Assembly (NCBI RefSeq): GCF_003184185.1
Contig: NZ_QHJG01000032.1
Span: 1 to 29,386 of the forward strand
Direction of reading: 5' to 3'
Source: Legionella qingyii
Lineage (GTDB): Bacteria > Pseudomonadota > Gammaproteobacteria > Legionellales > Legionellaceae
DNA length: 29,386 nucleotides
The notes beneath the pieces were generated by a model. The model was not told where the DNA came from. It was given only the letters and a program-made list of their open reading frames with translations, and made no database searches. A program made the position numbers and the translations under genes. Of this stretch, positions 15,680-25,097 are shown one piece after another (the first letter of the stretch is position 1; each line of letters opens with the position of its first letter).

Positions 15680-16156
15680 ACTGCTCCTTTCTTCTGTAAA
15701 TCGCCGTTATAGTTTCTACGAAAAAATGGTGATTATATTAACAATTCACGTAATTGTAAAATCAGGAGCATTTAATTTGTCCATTAGGGGGAAATATTAC
15801 TCAATTCATATACTTAGGCATATAGTGAAAAAAAATGCAGTACAAACAGCGATCTACCTGGTTAAAACCAGGCCTATTTGGCATGTTAAACACGATACAA
15901 ATAGATAAAAATTAATTCAAAAAAAATAAATAAATAACAGAAAAATTATCTAAAATTAGGTATAATGACACGGTTTACAGCCCATTTATGTTTGCTCTAC
16001 ATCCAAAAAATCAGGTAGTGCATTCCATTTCATATGGCTCTAAATTATACTTGGATGTTAGTTTTTAAACTCTTTTAAACCCAGCATTGACTTGGTACTT
16101 CTTTCAAGAGAGAACTGGAAAAAAGATTAGATATAGATTTGATTGTGGAGAATACT
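15680..16156. promoter_or_regulatory. Divergent intergenic region upstream of putA
   Basis: A 477-bp AT-rich region between the transpeptidase and putA. It holds a palindrome, CCTGGTT-AA-AACCAGG (15857-15872), that could be an operator or hairpin, and a consensus -10 TATAAT at 15961-15966 preceded by a poor -35. The latter would give putA a leader of about 180 nt. A 117-codon plus-strand frame here has no coding character and is rejected. Confidence 0.4.
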
Positions 16157-19100
16157 ATGCTGGAAAAGCAGATCATACAATTACCCGAAGGAATACGAGC
16201 TGCTATTAATCATGCGTATCGTGTTGATGAGTTACCATTAATAACAGAACTTTGTGAAAAAGCAGCGTTAGGACAACAGCAGTTAATTGATATTAAGAAT
16301 AGTGCCACAAAACTAGTTGAGTCAGTGCGCACGGAACGAAAAAAAAGCACAGGTATTGATTCATTTTTAACTGAATATGCTTTATCCAGTGATGAAGGTA
16401 TTGCTCTGATGTGTTTGGCTGAAGCACTATTACGTGTTCCTGACAGTGCTACAGTAGATAATCTAATCAAAGATAAATTATCGGGTGGCGATTGGAAATC
16501 TCATATGGGTCAAAGTGATTCATTTTTTGTAAATGCAACTACTTGGGCCTTGATGCTTACTGGGAAAATACTAACTCCGGAAAAAGCCCAAACAACATTA
16601 TCCAAATCTTTAATGAAGCTCGTGAATCGCAGCAGCGAAGCTGTAGTAAGAAAAGCAGTTGATAAAGCAATGCGAATTATGAGTAAACAATTTGTTATGG
16701 GACGCACTATCAGTGAAGCGTTAAGCCGTGCAAAAAAGAAAGAAGCACAGGGGTATCGATATTCTTATGACATGCTGGGTGAAGCCGCGCTAACATCTAT
16801 AGATGCGTTACGTTATTTTGAGGCCTATAAAGAAGCAATTGAAACCATAGGTAAACACGCTGATAAAGATTCAGATGTATACAAACGAGCCGGTATATCT
16901 ATAAAGCTCTCAGCCTTACACCCGCGCTATAATGAAAGCCAACATGAACGAGTTATGGAAGAGTTGCCAGCTAAACTTCTAGCTCTCGCTCGCTTGGCGA
17001 AGAGTTATGGGATTGCCTTAACTGTTGATGCTGAAGAATCTGAGCGTTTGGATTTATCACTCGATGTAATGGAGCGTGTTTTTAATGATGCAAGCTTGGA
17101 TGGATGGAATGGTTTTGGTTTAGCGGTTCAATCCTATCAAAAAAGAGCTTTTTTCGTATTGGATTGGGTAGCCGCTCTTGCTAGAAGAAAGCAACGTCGA
17201 ATTATGGTTCGCTTGATTAAAGGAGCCTATTGGGATAGCGAAATAAAGAAAACACAAATGCAGGGTTTTAATGAATATCCTGTATTTACCCGAAAAGTTT
17301 TTACAGATGTTTCTTTCCAAGCTTGTGCTAAAAAAATATTGACCATGACGGATGCAATTTATCCTCAATTTGCAACGCATAATGCTTATTCTGTGGCGAT
17401 GATTTTAAATATTACCGGTGATTATCGTGATTTCGAATTTCAGTGCTTGCATGGAATGGGTAATGAGCTCTATCAACAGATAGTGCCAGCAGAGCGACAT
17501 GGGATTCCATGCCGTATTTATGCGCCAGTGGGAAGCCATGAAGATTTACTTCCTTATTTGGTACGTCGCTTGTTGGAAAATGGAGCAAATTCTTCATTTG
17601 TTAACCGTATTGTCGATGATAATGCACCGATTAGTACATTGGTTGAAGATCCTGTAGAAAAAGCCAAATCTTTATTGCATAAGATGAATCAAAATATTCC
17701 ATTACCGGAAGATATATTTCAACCGAGCAGAAAAAACTCTAAAGGTTTTGATTTTTCTGATCGTGCTGAACGAGCTGTTTTACAACAAAAAATGGCGCAA
17801 ATCAGATTGCAGCAGTGGACCGCAGGACCAATAATCTCTGGAAATTCAACACATAATAGTGAAATGCAGCGTGTTGAGTCGCCGCAACAGACTGAGAATA
17901 TTATTGGAACAGTTCAGAATTCATCACTCGACGATGTAGAGCAAGCATTGGTACACGCTGAGCAAGCATTCCCAGGTTGGTCTAATACACCTGTAAAAGA
18001 AAGAGCGGCCTGCCTTAATCGTTTTGCTGATTTATTACAGGAAAATTATGCAGAACTTATGACCATCGCGTGCCTTGAAGCAGGAAAAACTATGAATGAC
18101 TGCATTTCAGAGGTGCGTGAAGCAATTGATTTTTGCCGTTATTACGCAACGCAGGCTCAGCAAATTTTAGCTGCTCCGCTGCGATTAACTGGTTATACAG
18201 GGGAGTTAAATGAACTTAGTTTGCATCCACGCGGTATCGCGCTATGTATCAGTCCCTGGAATTTCCCCTTAGCAATTTTTACAGGTCAGGTTGCTGCTGC
18301 ATTGGTTACTGGAAATTGTGTTATTGCAAAACCTGCGGAGCAAACTCCTTTAATTGCCGCTTATACGGTTAAATTAATGCATAAAGCAGGAATTCCAGTA
18401 GGTGTTGTACAATTACTTCCTGGACCTGGCGAAACCATTGGCGCTGCATTGGTTGCGGACAAAAGAATTAAAGCTGTGTTGTTTACGGGTTCAACCGACA
18501 CAGCAAATCTTATTAATCGTACTCTAGCAACACGTGGCGGTGAACTGATTCCTTTGATTGCCGAGACAGGTGGCCAAAATGCCATGATTGTTGATTCTTC
18601 CGCTTTATTGGAGCAGGTTGTCGTCGATGCAGTTAACTCAGCCTTCGGAAGTGCTGGTCAAAGATGTTCTGCGCTGCGGGTATTATTTGTTCAAGAAGAA
18701 GTATATCCAAGAACCATTGATCTCTTAAAAGGAGCTATGGCCGAATTGGTAGTAGGTGATCCACGCTGGCTTGCGACTGATGTAGGACCTGTGATTGATA
18801 ATGCTGCTTTATCCATATTAAAAAGCCATGTGGAGAATATGAAAAAGCGGTTTGAACTCATTTATCAATGTCCATTAGATGAATCATTGGAATCCGGATA
18901 CTTTATGCCACCAACAGCGATTGCTATTGATCACATCAATGCTCTTGAAAAGGAGGTTTTTGGTCCGGTATTACATGTAATTCAATTTAAGCGAACAGAC
19001 CTAGATCAAGTCATTAAACAAATTAACGCGACAGGGTATGGCCTAACCTTAGGTATTCATAGTCGTATTAATGAAACAGTAGAATACATTAGACAGAATA

Positions 19101-19303
19101 TCCATGCGGGTAACTGTTATGTAAATCGTAACATGGTAGGTGCTGTTGTCGGTTTACAGCCTTTTGGCGGAGAAGGATTGTCAGGTACAGGTCCTAAAGC
19201 AGGCGGTCCTCACTACCTAATTCGACTTTGTCATGAACGGACTTATACTGTTGACACTACTGCAGCAGGAGGTAATGCAAGTTTAATGTCTTTACCTGAT
19301 TAA
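16157..19303 (+). CDS. putA: Bifunctional proline dehydrogenase / delta-1-pyrroline-5-carboxylate dehydrogenase
   Basis: PutA oxidises proline to glutamate in two steps, passing electrons from FAD to quinone and then reducing NAD+. The frame extends to a TTG at 16139, but ATG at 16157 has GGAG six bases upstream and gives 1048 residues. The N-terminal half has VRKAVDKAMRIMSKQFVMG, then the PRODH barrel with KLSALHPRY, LTVDAEESERLD, VRLIKGAYWDSEI (about 351-363) and ATHNAYSVA. The C-terminal half is an aldehyde dehydrogenase with SPWNFPLAIFTGQ, FTGSTDTA, ETGGQNAM (E803) and GSAGQRCSALR (C837). At this length there is no ribbon-helix-helix domain, so it is the short catalytic type and not an autorepressor like the E. 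coli enzyme. It is single and divergent from the transpeptidase. Confidence 0.96.
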   Translation: MLEKQIIQLPEGIRAAINHAYRVDELPLITELCEKAALGQQQLIDIKNSATKLVESVRTERKKSTGIDSFLTEYALSSDEGIALMCLAEALLRVPDSATVDNLIKDKLSGGDWKSHMGQSDSFFVNATTWALMLTGKILTPEKAQTTLSKSLMKLVNRSSEAVVRKAVDKAMRIMSKQFVMGRTISEALSRAKKKEAQGYRYSYDMLGEAALTSIDALRYFEAYKEAIETIGKHADKDSDVYKRAGISIKLSALHPRYNESQHERVMEELPAKLLALARLAKSYGIALTVDAEESERLDLSLDVMERVFNDASLDGWNGFGLAVQSYQKRAFFVLDWVAALARRKQRRIMVRLIKGAYWDSEIKKTQMQGFNEYPVFTRKVFTDVSFQACAKKILTMTDAIYPQFATHNAYSVAMILNITGDYRDFEFQCLHGMGNELYQQIVPAERHGIPCRIYAPVGSHEDLLPYLVRRLLENGANSSFVNRIVDDNAPISTLVEDPVEKAKSLLHKMNQNIPLPEDIFQPSRKNSKGFDFSDRAERAVLQQKMAQIRLQQWTAGPIISGNSTHNSEMQRVESPQQTENIIGTVQNSSLDDVEQALVHAEQAFPGWSNTPVKERAACLNRFADLLQENYAELMTIACLEAGKTMNDCISEVREAIDFCRYYATQAQQILAAPLRLTGYTGELNELSLHPRGIALCISPWNFPLAIFTGQVAAALVTGNCVIAKPAEQTPLIAAYTVKLMHKAGIPVGVVQLLPGPGETIGAALVADKRIKAVLFTGSTDTANLINRTLATRGGELIPLIAETGGQNAMIVDSSALLEQVVVDAVNSAFGSAGQRCSALRVLFVQEEVYPRTIDLLKGAMAELVVGDPRWLATDVGPVIDNAALSILKSHVENMKKRFELIYQCPLDESLESGYFMPPTAIAIDHINALEKEVFGPVLHVIQFKRTDLDQVIKQINATGYGLTLGIHSRINETVEYIRQNIHAGNCYVNRNMVGAVVGLQPFGGEGLSGTGPKAGGPHYLIRLCHERTYTVDTTAAGGNASLMSLPD

Positions 19304-19321
19304 TATGTAAATCATACAGAA

Positions 19322-19356
19322 GCGTGACTCTGATCTTTATCTGATTTCAGTCACGC
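19322..19356. terminator. Hairpin after putA, possible terminator
   Basis: GCGTGACT pairs with AGTCACGC across a 19-base loop about 20 bp after the putA stop. There is no T-run, so the call is tentative. putA converges here on the minus-strand two-TM gene pair. Confidence 0.4.
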
Positions 19357-19392
19357 CAACTTCTCTGGCTACAAGAAGTAGAGTGATTAATA

Positions 19393-19530
19393 GAGAGGAT
19401 ACGTTGTTCAGATCACAAGCTAACTTGAGTAATACCTTGGTAAAACCTGCTCAGTAATTGTACCCCCCTGGGGGGCAAATTGATTCTTGTCAATTGAGAA
19501 AACTAAATCATACTGCTCAGTTTCAGGGGG
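19393..19530 (-). pseudogene. Decayed tail of a paralogue of the 244-aa gene
   Basis: Read on the minus strand this stretch gives PETEQYDLVFSIDKNQF, then a diverged segment, then LPRYYSS and a stop, with LACDL-like sequence one frame away. It matches the C-terminal 50 or so residues of the gene at 388-1122 (PETEQNELVFSFDKNQF ... LPRYYSYLACDL). Blocks such as TCAGATCACAAGC, GAGTAATACCTTGGTAAAA and CAAATTGATTCTTGTCAA are shared at DNA level. The rest of the gene is missing, and a one-base deletion breaks the frame. Confidence 0.8.
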
Positions 19531-19641
19531 GAATCTCCCATTTTTAACTGAAGCTGAAAGTAGAGATTAGGCAACAAGCCTTAATGCAGCGAAAGCTTAA
19601 TCAATGTTTTCTGGGATCAACGAGCCTGCTCCAATCCGCTA
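19531..19641. other. Short gene-free remainder of the putA-pair gap
   Basis: Nothing recognised. With the terminator hairpin and the pseudogene this completes the 338-bp gap between putA and the next minus-strand gene. No T-run terminator for the two-TM gene pair was seen. Confidence 0.3.
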
Positions 19642-20235
19642 TTAATTGATTTTTGTATTATTTAATAGGCTCAAGCGAAGATGTAATTCTTCGGCGAATT
19701 GCTCGTTAATTAATCTTTGTCTTTTAAGATTATTAATCCCCGTTCGTATTTTAGTGAAATTCTTGTGATCGAAATCAATTCGGGCTTTTCTAATAGCTCC
19801 ATTGAACTGTTCAATCCATTTCCTTTGCTCAAGATTACTTCTGTTATGGGATAGTGTAAAAGCAGGTTCGCCGTTATAGTAATAAAAGTAAAGTTTACTT
19901 TTGGTTTCGCAAATATAATAAAAAACTGAGAAGTATAGAAAAAAAGCGATAATACTTAAAATGAGGGGGAGATTTATATTTAAGAAATATTCTGGATAAC
20001 GAAAAAAGGCGGCAAAAAAACCGATTATAATTAGAAATTCTAGAATTAAGAGACTCCTTGCCAAGAACGATAAAGTTCTTTTTATTACTTTGCATTTTGT
20101 AGAAAAAGCGACCAGAGGAGCAGTTTCTTTAGAATAACCTAGTGGCGTTTTCTTTGCTAATAAAAGCGTATCATTTTCTATGATTTCTAGCTTAACCTGA
20201 TAAAGGTAATATTTTTTTTCTGTATAAATGTTCAT
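19642..20235 (-). CDS. Two-TM membrane protein of unknown function, second of a paralogous pair
   Basis: The 197 residues divide into a beta-like N-terminal part (YYLYQVKLEIIENDTLLLAKK), two membrane helices at about 58-78 and 88-108 and a cytosolic-looking segment (FYYYNGEPAFTLSHNRSNLE). The tail (INNLKRQRLINEQFAEELHL) resembles SHOCT-like oligomerisation motifs. The layout is the same as in the gene just upstream: the two stand 4 bp apart and look like a diverged tandem duplication. Family not recognised. ATG at 20235. Confidence 0.65.
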   Translation of the reverse strand: MNIYTEKKYYLYQVKLEIIENDTLLLAKKTPLGYSKETAPLVAFSTKCKVIKRTLSFLARSLLILEFLIIIGFFAAFFRYPEYFLNINLPLILSIIAFFLYFSVFYYICETKSKLYFYYYNGEPAFTLSHNRSNLEQRKWIEQFNGAIRKARIDFDHKNFTKIRTGINNLKRQRLINEQFAEELHLRLSLLNNTKIN

Positions 20236-20239
20236 AAAA

Positions 20240-20845
20240 TTACTGTGGCAAATTAATGATCTTTTTATTGAGATCAGTATTATCTTGAGTTTGATAGATA
20301 GATGTTTCCAATTGTGTCAATTCTATAGGTGTTAATAATTCATATTGTTGAAGCAAAAATAAAGTATCCTCATTAGATGGTGCTGCTTCATGAATTCGAT
20401 TTACTATGGCTTCTAGAAAAGCTTGGTTTTTCTCTTTATTTATGGGGTCATTCGGAAGAGAAAAAGCAATAATAGTATCGTCATGCAAAAAACTAAATCT
20501 AAAAGCACAACGCTCTTTATACTGACGGAAAAATTGATAGCTTGTGAATATAAAGATAAAAAGAAAAACAATAAGCTGTGTATTCCCAAAAATGTCAAAT
20601 CTTGGGCTTTTCGAAAGCCATTGATTGCTTCGTACTATTATACCAAATGAAACATACACCAATAATAAGAGATAAAAAGGTTGCCAGAAACCACCATAAA
20701 TATAATGGGGATTAATTTGGTTTAGTGGTATAGAAAAATTTGTTTTTGGCCGAGATTGATCGATGCAGCGAATCTCTGTTTTACTAAGAAGGTAAAGTTG
20801 GGTACCAAATTTATACTCCAAACTGAATATATCTGAGATATTCAT
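20240..20845 (-). CDS. Two-TM membrane protein of unknown function, first of a paralogous pair
   Basis: The 201 residues have a beta-like start (YKFGTQLYLLSKTEIRCIDQ, 11-30), two membrane helices at about 54-72 and 89-106, and a segment FRFSFLHDDTIIAFSLPNDP that aligns in position with FYYYNGEPAFTLSHNRSN of the downstream protein. A short helical tail follows (FLLQQYELLTPIELTQLETS). The N-terminal region before the first helix could be a small PH-like domain, as in other two-TM envelope proteins; that is a guess from layout. It is co-transcribed with its neighbour. Function unknown. Confidence 0.65.
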   Translation of the reverse strand: MNISDIFSLEYKFGTQLYLLSKTEIRCIDQSRPKTNFSIPLNQINPHYIYGGFWQPFYLLLLVYVSFGIIVRSNQWLSKSPRFDIFGNTQLIVFLFIFIFTSYQFFRQYKERCAFRFSFLHDDTIIAFSLPNDPINKEKNQAFLEAIVNRIHEAAPSNEDTLFLLQQYELLTPIELTQLETSIYQTQDNTDLNKKIINLPQ

Positions 20846-21057
20846 ATAGTCTAATTTATTTTCAAATGTTAATAATTGTATATTATATGTGTTTAATGTA
20901 AAGAAAAAAACATATTGGCGACATTGTGATAATCTTGCTGCATTCTGAGCAATAAATAAGTATTGACTACAACTTTGATCATATTGTTCAACAGGCGCCC
21001 CGTATCTAACTAAAATTAAATCTCTATTTGAGTCGAATAATTTTTCTTATTGGCTTG
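20846..21057. other. AT-rich gene-free stretch upstream of the two-TM pair
   Basis: No gene recognised. It must contain the promoter of the minus-strand pair; several TATAAT-like hexamers occur and none can be singled out. Confidence 0.3.
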
Positions 21058-21265
21058 TTTTATGAGCCGAATGACCTCGTTACGTGGCTCACGAGGCAGA
21101 AATTATGAATGACAGTCAAATAAAATGGAGCTGGCAGGAACAAAAAACAAGATAACTCATTTGAACAAAGGATTAGTGATGCTCAGTATAAAAAAATTAC
21201 TAAAGTAAGTAAGTCTACAGCAACCAGACATTAAGAACTTTTGAAATATTAGCCTCTAGAAGGTT
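21058..21265 (+). pseudogene. Broken coding remnant, probably the C-terminal end of a Fic-family protein
   Basis: Plus-strand frames give short runs separated by stops and frameshifts: FYEPNDLVTWLTRQKL, then MNDSQIKWSWQEQKTR, then FEQRISDAQYKKITKVSKST with ATRH directly after, a stop, and ELLKY. The third run matches the style of the winged-helix segment that ends many Fic proteins (..KLTKVSKATATRDL..L), and the first resembles the preceding DVTPWL region. No intact Fic motif HPFxxGNGR is present. The remnant lies at the 3' edge of the acyltransferase gene. Confidence 0.45.
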
Positions 21266-21266
21266 T

Positions 21267-23336
21267 TTATCTTTCATTTTTTGATGCAATTTGTACGCTT
21301 TGTGTAGAAGAGTTTAATATGTCCAAAATCTTATGTTGCAGCTGACCCACAAGAAATTTTGATCCTATTTTTGACAAATGGCTCCCATCTGAATAGTAGG
21401 GGCGTCCAAGCGTGTCGCCCGAGGTACAATAGCCTTTCTTACAAAAAACATCATAAGGATTGAGAAAATAAACGTTATTTCTTTCAGATGCATATCGGGC
21501 AAGAACTCTATTCACATTTAATGCAGCTTGATTTCGATTTTCATTATCAATAAACGAACAATCAGAGCGTTTAAACCATTTTAAGCTACCGAGACAATTT
21601 ATTGGGTCATATATTGAGCCAGGTACATCTCCTATTATGATCAATTTTTTTGTACCTAAAAGTTTTACCAGCTTATCTAAAGCATTTAAAAAAGGCTTAT
21701 AGTCATTATAAGATGTCATTGAGGATGTATTAATATTAAGTGATTGGTGATTTTTTAAGAAACCCGCCATATTTATCTGCTCACCCCAATGCGCAGAAAG
21801 AATAAGAATATTTGGTTCCTGTGTTGCATTAAGTACCTTTAAGGCCTCTTTGTATGCAAATTTCGCACTATCATCATATAATTTTTGCTCTTTATCTAAC
21901 CGTGTTATTCCTGGAATTAATAATGAGGATGCATATTTGCCTGCACCTCCACCTGAGGAAGTAAATACAGTTAATTGATGAGGCTTAGCTAACTTGTCTA
22001 CTATTCCTTCATCTAACATTCCAGCATGACTGTCACCCATTATCACAATTTGTGCATGATTACTTTTTCCCTTATGTATAAATTCTCCGGAGAAATCAGC
22101 TCCACCCCAGTTTTCGACGTGATATTTAGTTATATCTTCAACTTTAGCCAGTTCATCTGCGCTATTGGCCCGCCAAATCCAACCGTGGCTTCGACCGATA
22201 AAAACACCTAAAAAGGCTATAAGAAATGCAAAACATAAACCTTGAGTAATTGTTTTAATTAAATATTTCTGATTTTTTTGTATACCGGATCCCTTTCTAA
22301 AAGGTTGCTCAATGAAGTAATACATAAAAAATGAACAAAAAAGAGCTAAAGCGATAACTAATATTTTTTCGTCAAAACCTATATCAAATTTTAAACCACA
22401 ATCTTGGTGGTATGTTTTGAAAAAAATAATTAAAGGCCAATGGATCAAATATAATGAATAGCTAATTAAGCCTATCTGTCTGGCTGGCAAGCATCTAAAA
22501 ATATATCCAGTATATTTAGCTGTACCTGCATAAATAATTAATGCTGCACCAATACACGGAGCAAGAGCATTGTAGCTTGGAAATAATGTATTAGAAGTAT
22601 AGATTAAGGTTGGAATTACAATGAGTGCGATGCCTAAAAAGCACAAAATCTCAATTAAAAGAGGGTGTAGATTAATTTCATTTTTTATTAAAAAAACAAT
22701 AAATGCCCCGACACAAAATTCAAAGGCCCTATATTGAGCCAAGTAATAAAGAGCGACTAGCTGTGAGTTTTGATAATACAAATTCAACCAGAAACTAATG
22801 ACAAATACGAGTGAAATAATAATAACTAAATTTTTTTTAAAAAATTTATGCCAAAAAAACAAAATAATCGGAAAAAAGATATAAAATTGTTCCTCAACTC
22901 CCAATGACCAAGTATGTAATAATGGGCTTGATTGCGAAAAAATGTCAAAATACCCAGACTGATTTTTGAAAAATATATTTGATACTGATAGAGCAGCAAA
23001 TGACAATGATTTGCCAAATATTTTAAAGGGAGCCGGATTTAATAAAAATATACCAGCAATAAAAGTAAGAAACAGTGTAAAAAATAAAGCTGGAAAAATG
23101 CGTTTAACTCTTCGCGCATAGAAATTTAAAAAACTAAAGCCAGCCGAACTATCTAACTGTTGTATTATAATATTTGTAATTAAAAAGCCACTAATTACAA
23201 AAAAAACATCGACACCAACAAATCCGCCGCTAAAAAAAGTAAAATCTAAATGACATAAAAAAACTGAAATAACTGCTAACGCTCTAAGACCATCTATGTG
23301 TTTATAGTAACGTTTATCGTGCATGTCTTTTCCCAT
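21267..23336 (-). CDS. Acyltransferase-3 membrane protein with C-terminal SGNH domain (OatA/OafB type)
   Basis: The 689-residue protein has an N-terminal membrane acyltransferase-3 domain of about ten helices (HIDGLRALAVISVFLCHLDF, GFVGVDVFFVISGFLIT, LHTWSLGVEEQFYIFFP, SYSLYLIHWPLI). It is followed by a C-terminal SGNH-hydrolase domain with GDSH (434-437, nucleophile S436) and DGSH (D650, H653). Such fusions O-acetylate surface polysaccharide, LPS O-antigen or peptidoglycan in the envelope. ATG at 23336 has no Shine-Dalgarno, while ATG at 23324 follows GGGAAAAG and may be the real start. It stands alone with no other surface-sugar gene nearby. The target glycan cannot be told from sequence. 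Confidence 0.88.
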   Translation of the reverse strand: MGKDMHDKRYYKHIDGLRALAVISVFLCHLDFTFFSGGFVGVDVFFVISGFLITNIIIQQLDSSAGFSFLNFYARRVKRIFPALFFTLFLTFIAGIFLLNPAPFKIFGKSLSFAALSVSNIFFKNQSGYFDIFSQSSPLLHTWSLGVEEQFYIFFPIILFFWHKFFKKNLVIIISLVFVISFWLNLYYQNSQLVALYYLAQYRAFEFCVGAFIVFLIKNEINLHPLLIEILCFLGIALIVIPTLIYTSNTLFPSYNALAPCIGAALIIYAGTAKYTGYIFRCLPARQIGLISYSLYLIHWPLIIFFKTYHQDCGLKFDIGFDEKILVIALALFCSFFMYYFIEQPFRKGSGIQKNQKYLIKTITQGLCFAFLIAFLGVFIGRSHGWIWRANSADELAKVEDITKYHVENWGGADFSGEFIHKGKSNHAQIVIMGDSHAGMLDEGIVDKLAKPHQLTVFTSSGGGAGKYASSLLIPGITRLDKEQKLYDDSAKFAYKEALKVLNATQEPNILILSAHWGEQINMAGFLKNHQSLNINTSSMTSYNDYKPFLNALDKLVKLLGTKKLIIIGDVPGSIYDPINCLGSLKWFKRSDCSFIDNENRNQAALNVNRVLARYASERNNVYFLNPYDVFCKKGYCTSGDTLGRPYYSDGSHLSKIGSKFLVGQLQHKILDILNSSTQSVQIASKNER

Positions 23337-23516
23337 AAGTCATAATGCGTCTAGCCAATAATAGTTTTTCCAGATTGATAGACACAAAGCCCCTGGGAAA
23401 TAAAATAAGCATTAACAAAATCATTCATATAATGTAATTTTTTTACAATTAGGAACATGATACTTATTTATAATTCCCTAATTTATCTTCTGGTTTAGAA
23501 TCCCGTATTGTAAGTT

Positions 23517-23567
23517 TTGTGCCATCTGATGGGAGTCTCTCTTGTTATGCTCAGGATGACGGCACAA
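23517..23567. terminator. Inverted repeat after the permease, possible terminator
   Basis: TTGTGCC and GGCACAA pair across a 37-base loop just beyond the permease stop. On the minus strand the inner part contains CGTCATCCTGAGC, reminiscent of dispersed GTCATCCTGAGC repeats. It is weak as a terminator. Confidence 0.3.
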
Positions 23568-23584
23568 TAGATATTTCAAAAACT

Positions 23585-24955
23585 CTAATGTTTTTTAGCA
23601 AGAAACCATGGAATTAATACAAATAAAATTAATCCACCGATTAAAAATGATTCAAAAATAAAAACATTACCAACAGCTATTTGTGTTGGAGGTACAAAAC
23701 CGATAACAATTGCTGTAAGACAACAGAGAATCCCAATAATACATAATAACCACATGACAAAATTACCACCTGGGACAGTGTAACCACGGTGCAGATTGGG
23801 TTTACTGTATCGTAACTTAATAGCAGCAGCAAACATAAAGATATAAACTAATAAGGCCATTTGGGCACAAAGATCACTTAACATCCAGTATGCTGCATTA
23901 ATTGAATGTAACAAAATAAAAGCCGTACTTAAAATGGTAAAAATAATAGCTTGCGCAAAGAGAATCGTTGTTGGAGCGCCGTATTTATTGGTGTGGGCGA
24001 ATTGAGCCGGTAAAGAACCATCCCGCGCTGAAACCATTAAACCTTTTGTGGGACCAATAATCCATGCCGAAACGCCACTTAGACCACCTAAAATAATTAA
24101 AACAGCAATGACTGATGTCATCCAGGGCATATTATATGAATTAAAAAAAACAGCATAAGCATCTATAAGCCCGGATACAACGCTTAAACTTTGATTAGGG
24201 ACTACTATCATAATGGCTATTGAGCCTAAAGAAAGTGTAGAAATGACTAAAATTGTTGAATAAAAAAGTGCTTTTGGATAATCCCGTTGGGGATTTTTTA
24301 CTTCTTCAGCATGAACAGCGGACATTTCCATGCCAAGCAGACCAAATAAAACCACTGCGAATAGCGATAAATTACCTAAAGAGCTGAAGTCAGGTAACCA
24401 TGTGGCGGGATAGCCAACAACCATAGGTTTTCCTTGAACGACCCAAAGTATTGCTAAGAAAATAATAAAAAGCATGGGAAATATAGTGCCTATTGTTGCT
24501 CCAATAGTGCTAACTATGCTTGATACTTTCATTCCAAAGCAATTAAGTATTGTAAACAACCAAAAAAGAATAAGTACGGTACCTAACAAATAATACTTGT
24601 TGCTTCCTAATTCAGGGGTAATTAAATAAGATAGGGTGGCGGCGATAAAAGCAAGTATCGTTGGGTACCAAACCACATTATATATCCACTGGAGCCAGAT
24701 AGTAATAAAAGCTGCCCGTTTACCGAATGCTTCACGAACCCATACGTAAATTCCACCTGTTTCAGGATAGGTAGTTGCTAATTCCGCTGCCACTAAAGAT
24801 ACAGGTATAAAAAATGCAAACGCAGCTACAATATAATAAGAGATAAGCGTAAGACCGAGTTTGGCACTAATGGGAAGGGTACGTAAGCTATCAACAGCAA
24901 TGACGTTGATCATTACTAAAGAAAAAACACTTAGAACCTTTTTAGGGTGATTCAT
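23585..24955 (-). CDS. APC-superfamily amino acid permease
   Basis: The 456 residues contain about 12 hydrophobic helices. The first (LSVFSLVMINVIAVDSLRTL) is followed by the signature loop SLVAAELATTYPETGGIYVW, where ETGGIYVWV is typical of the glutamate/GABA antiporter branch (GadC-like). EVKNPQRDYPKAL after helix 6 and GPTKGLMVSARDGSLP after helix 8 are also APC hallmarks. It sits in the inner membrane and likely moves an amino acid by exchange or H+ symport; the substrate is not readable. It lies about 195 bp downstream of acnA on the same strand, with a palindrome between, so co-transcription is possible. Confidence 0.88.
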   Translation of the reverse strand: MNHPKKVLSVFSLVMINVIAVDSLRTLPISAKLGLTLISYYIVAAFAFFIPVSLVAAELATTYPETGGIYVWVREAFGKRAAFITIWLQWIYNVVWYPTILAFIAATLSYLITPELGSNKYYLLGTVLILFWLFTILNCFGMKVSSIVSTIGATIGTIFPMLFIIFLAILWVVQGKPMVVGYPATWLPDFSSLGNLSLFAVVLFGLLGMEMSAVHAEEVKNPQRDYPKALFYSTILVISTLSLGSIAIMIVVPNQSLSVVSGLIDAYAVFFNSYNMPWMTSVIAVLIILGGLSGVSAWIIGPTKGLMVSARDGSLPAQFAHTNKYGAPTTILFAQAIIFTILSTAFILLHSINAAYWMLSDLCAQMALLVYIFMFAAAIKLRYSKPNLHRGYTVPGGNFVMWLLCIIGILCCLTAIVIGFVPPTQIAVGNVFIFESFLIGGLILFVLIPWFLAKKH

Positions 24956-25097
24956 GATTGGTCCTTACAAATGCGGTACAAGCAAATCGCAATAAACTTT
25001 GGATGCGCAGTTTTATTTTCATTAATGAAATTAAATAAAAAGTAGGTTGGCCTTTAGAGCCAAGCAAATGATGATCATTATATATATGAGTTAACTG

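Noticed and set aside
15857..15872. Palindrome CCTGGTT-AA-AACCAGG as an intrinsic terminator
   Set aside because: No T-run follows on either strand; kept only as a possible operator or hairpin in the putA upstream region.
15555..15908. 117-codon plus-strand frame upstream of putA
   Set aside because: Half of it is antisense to the transpeptidase signal peptide region; the rest is AT-rich spacer without motifs.
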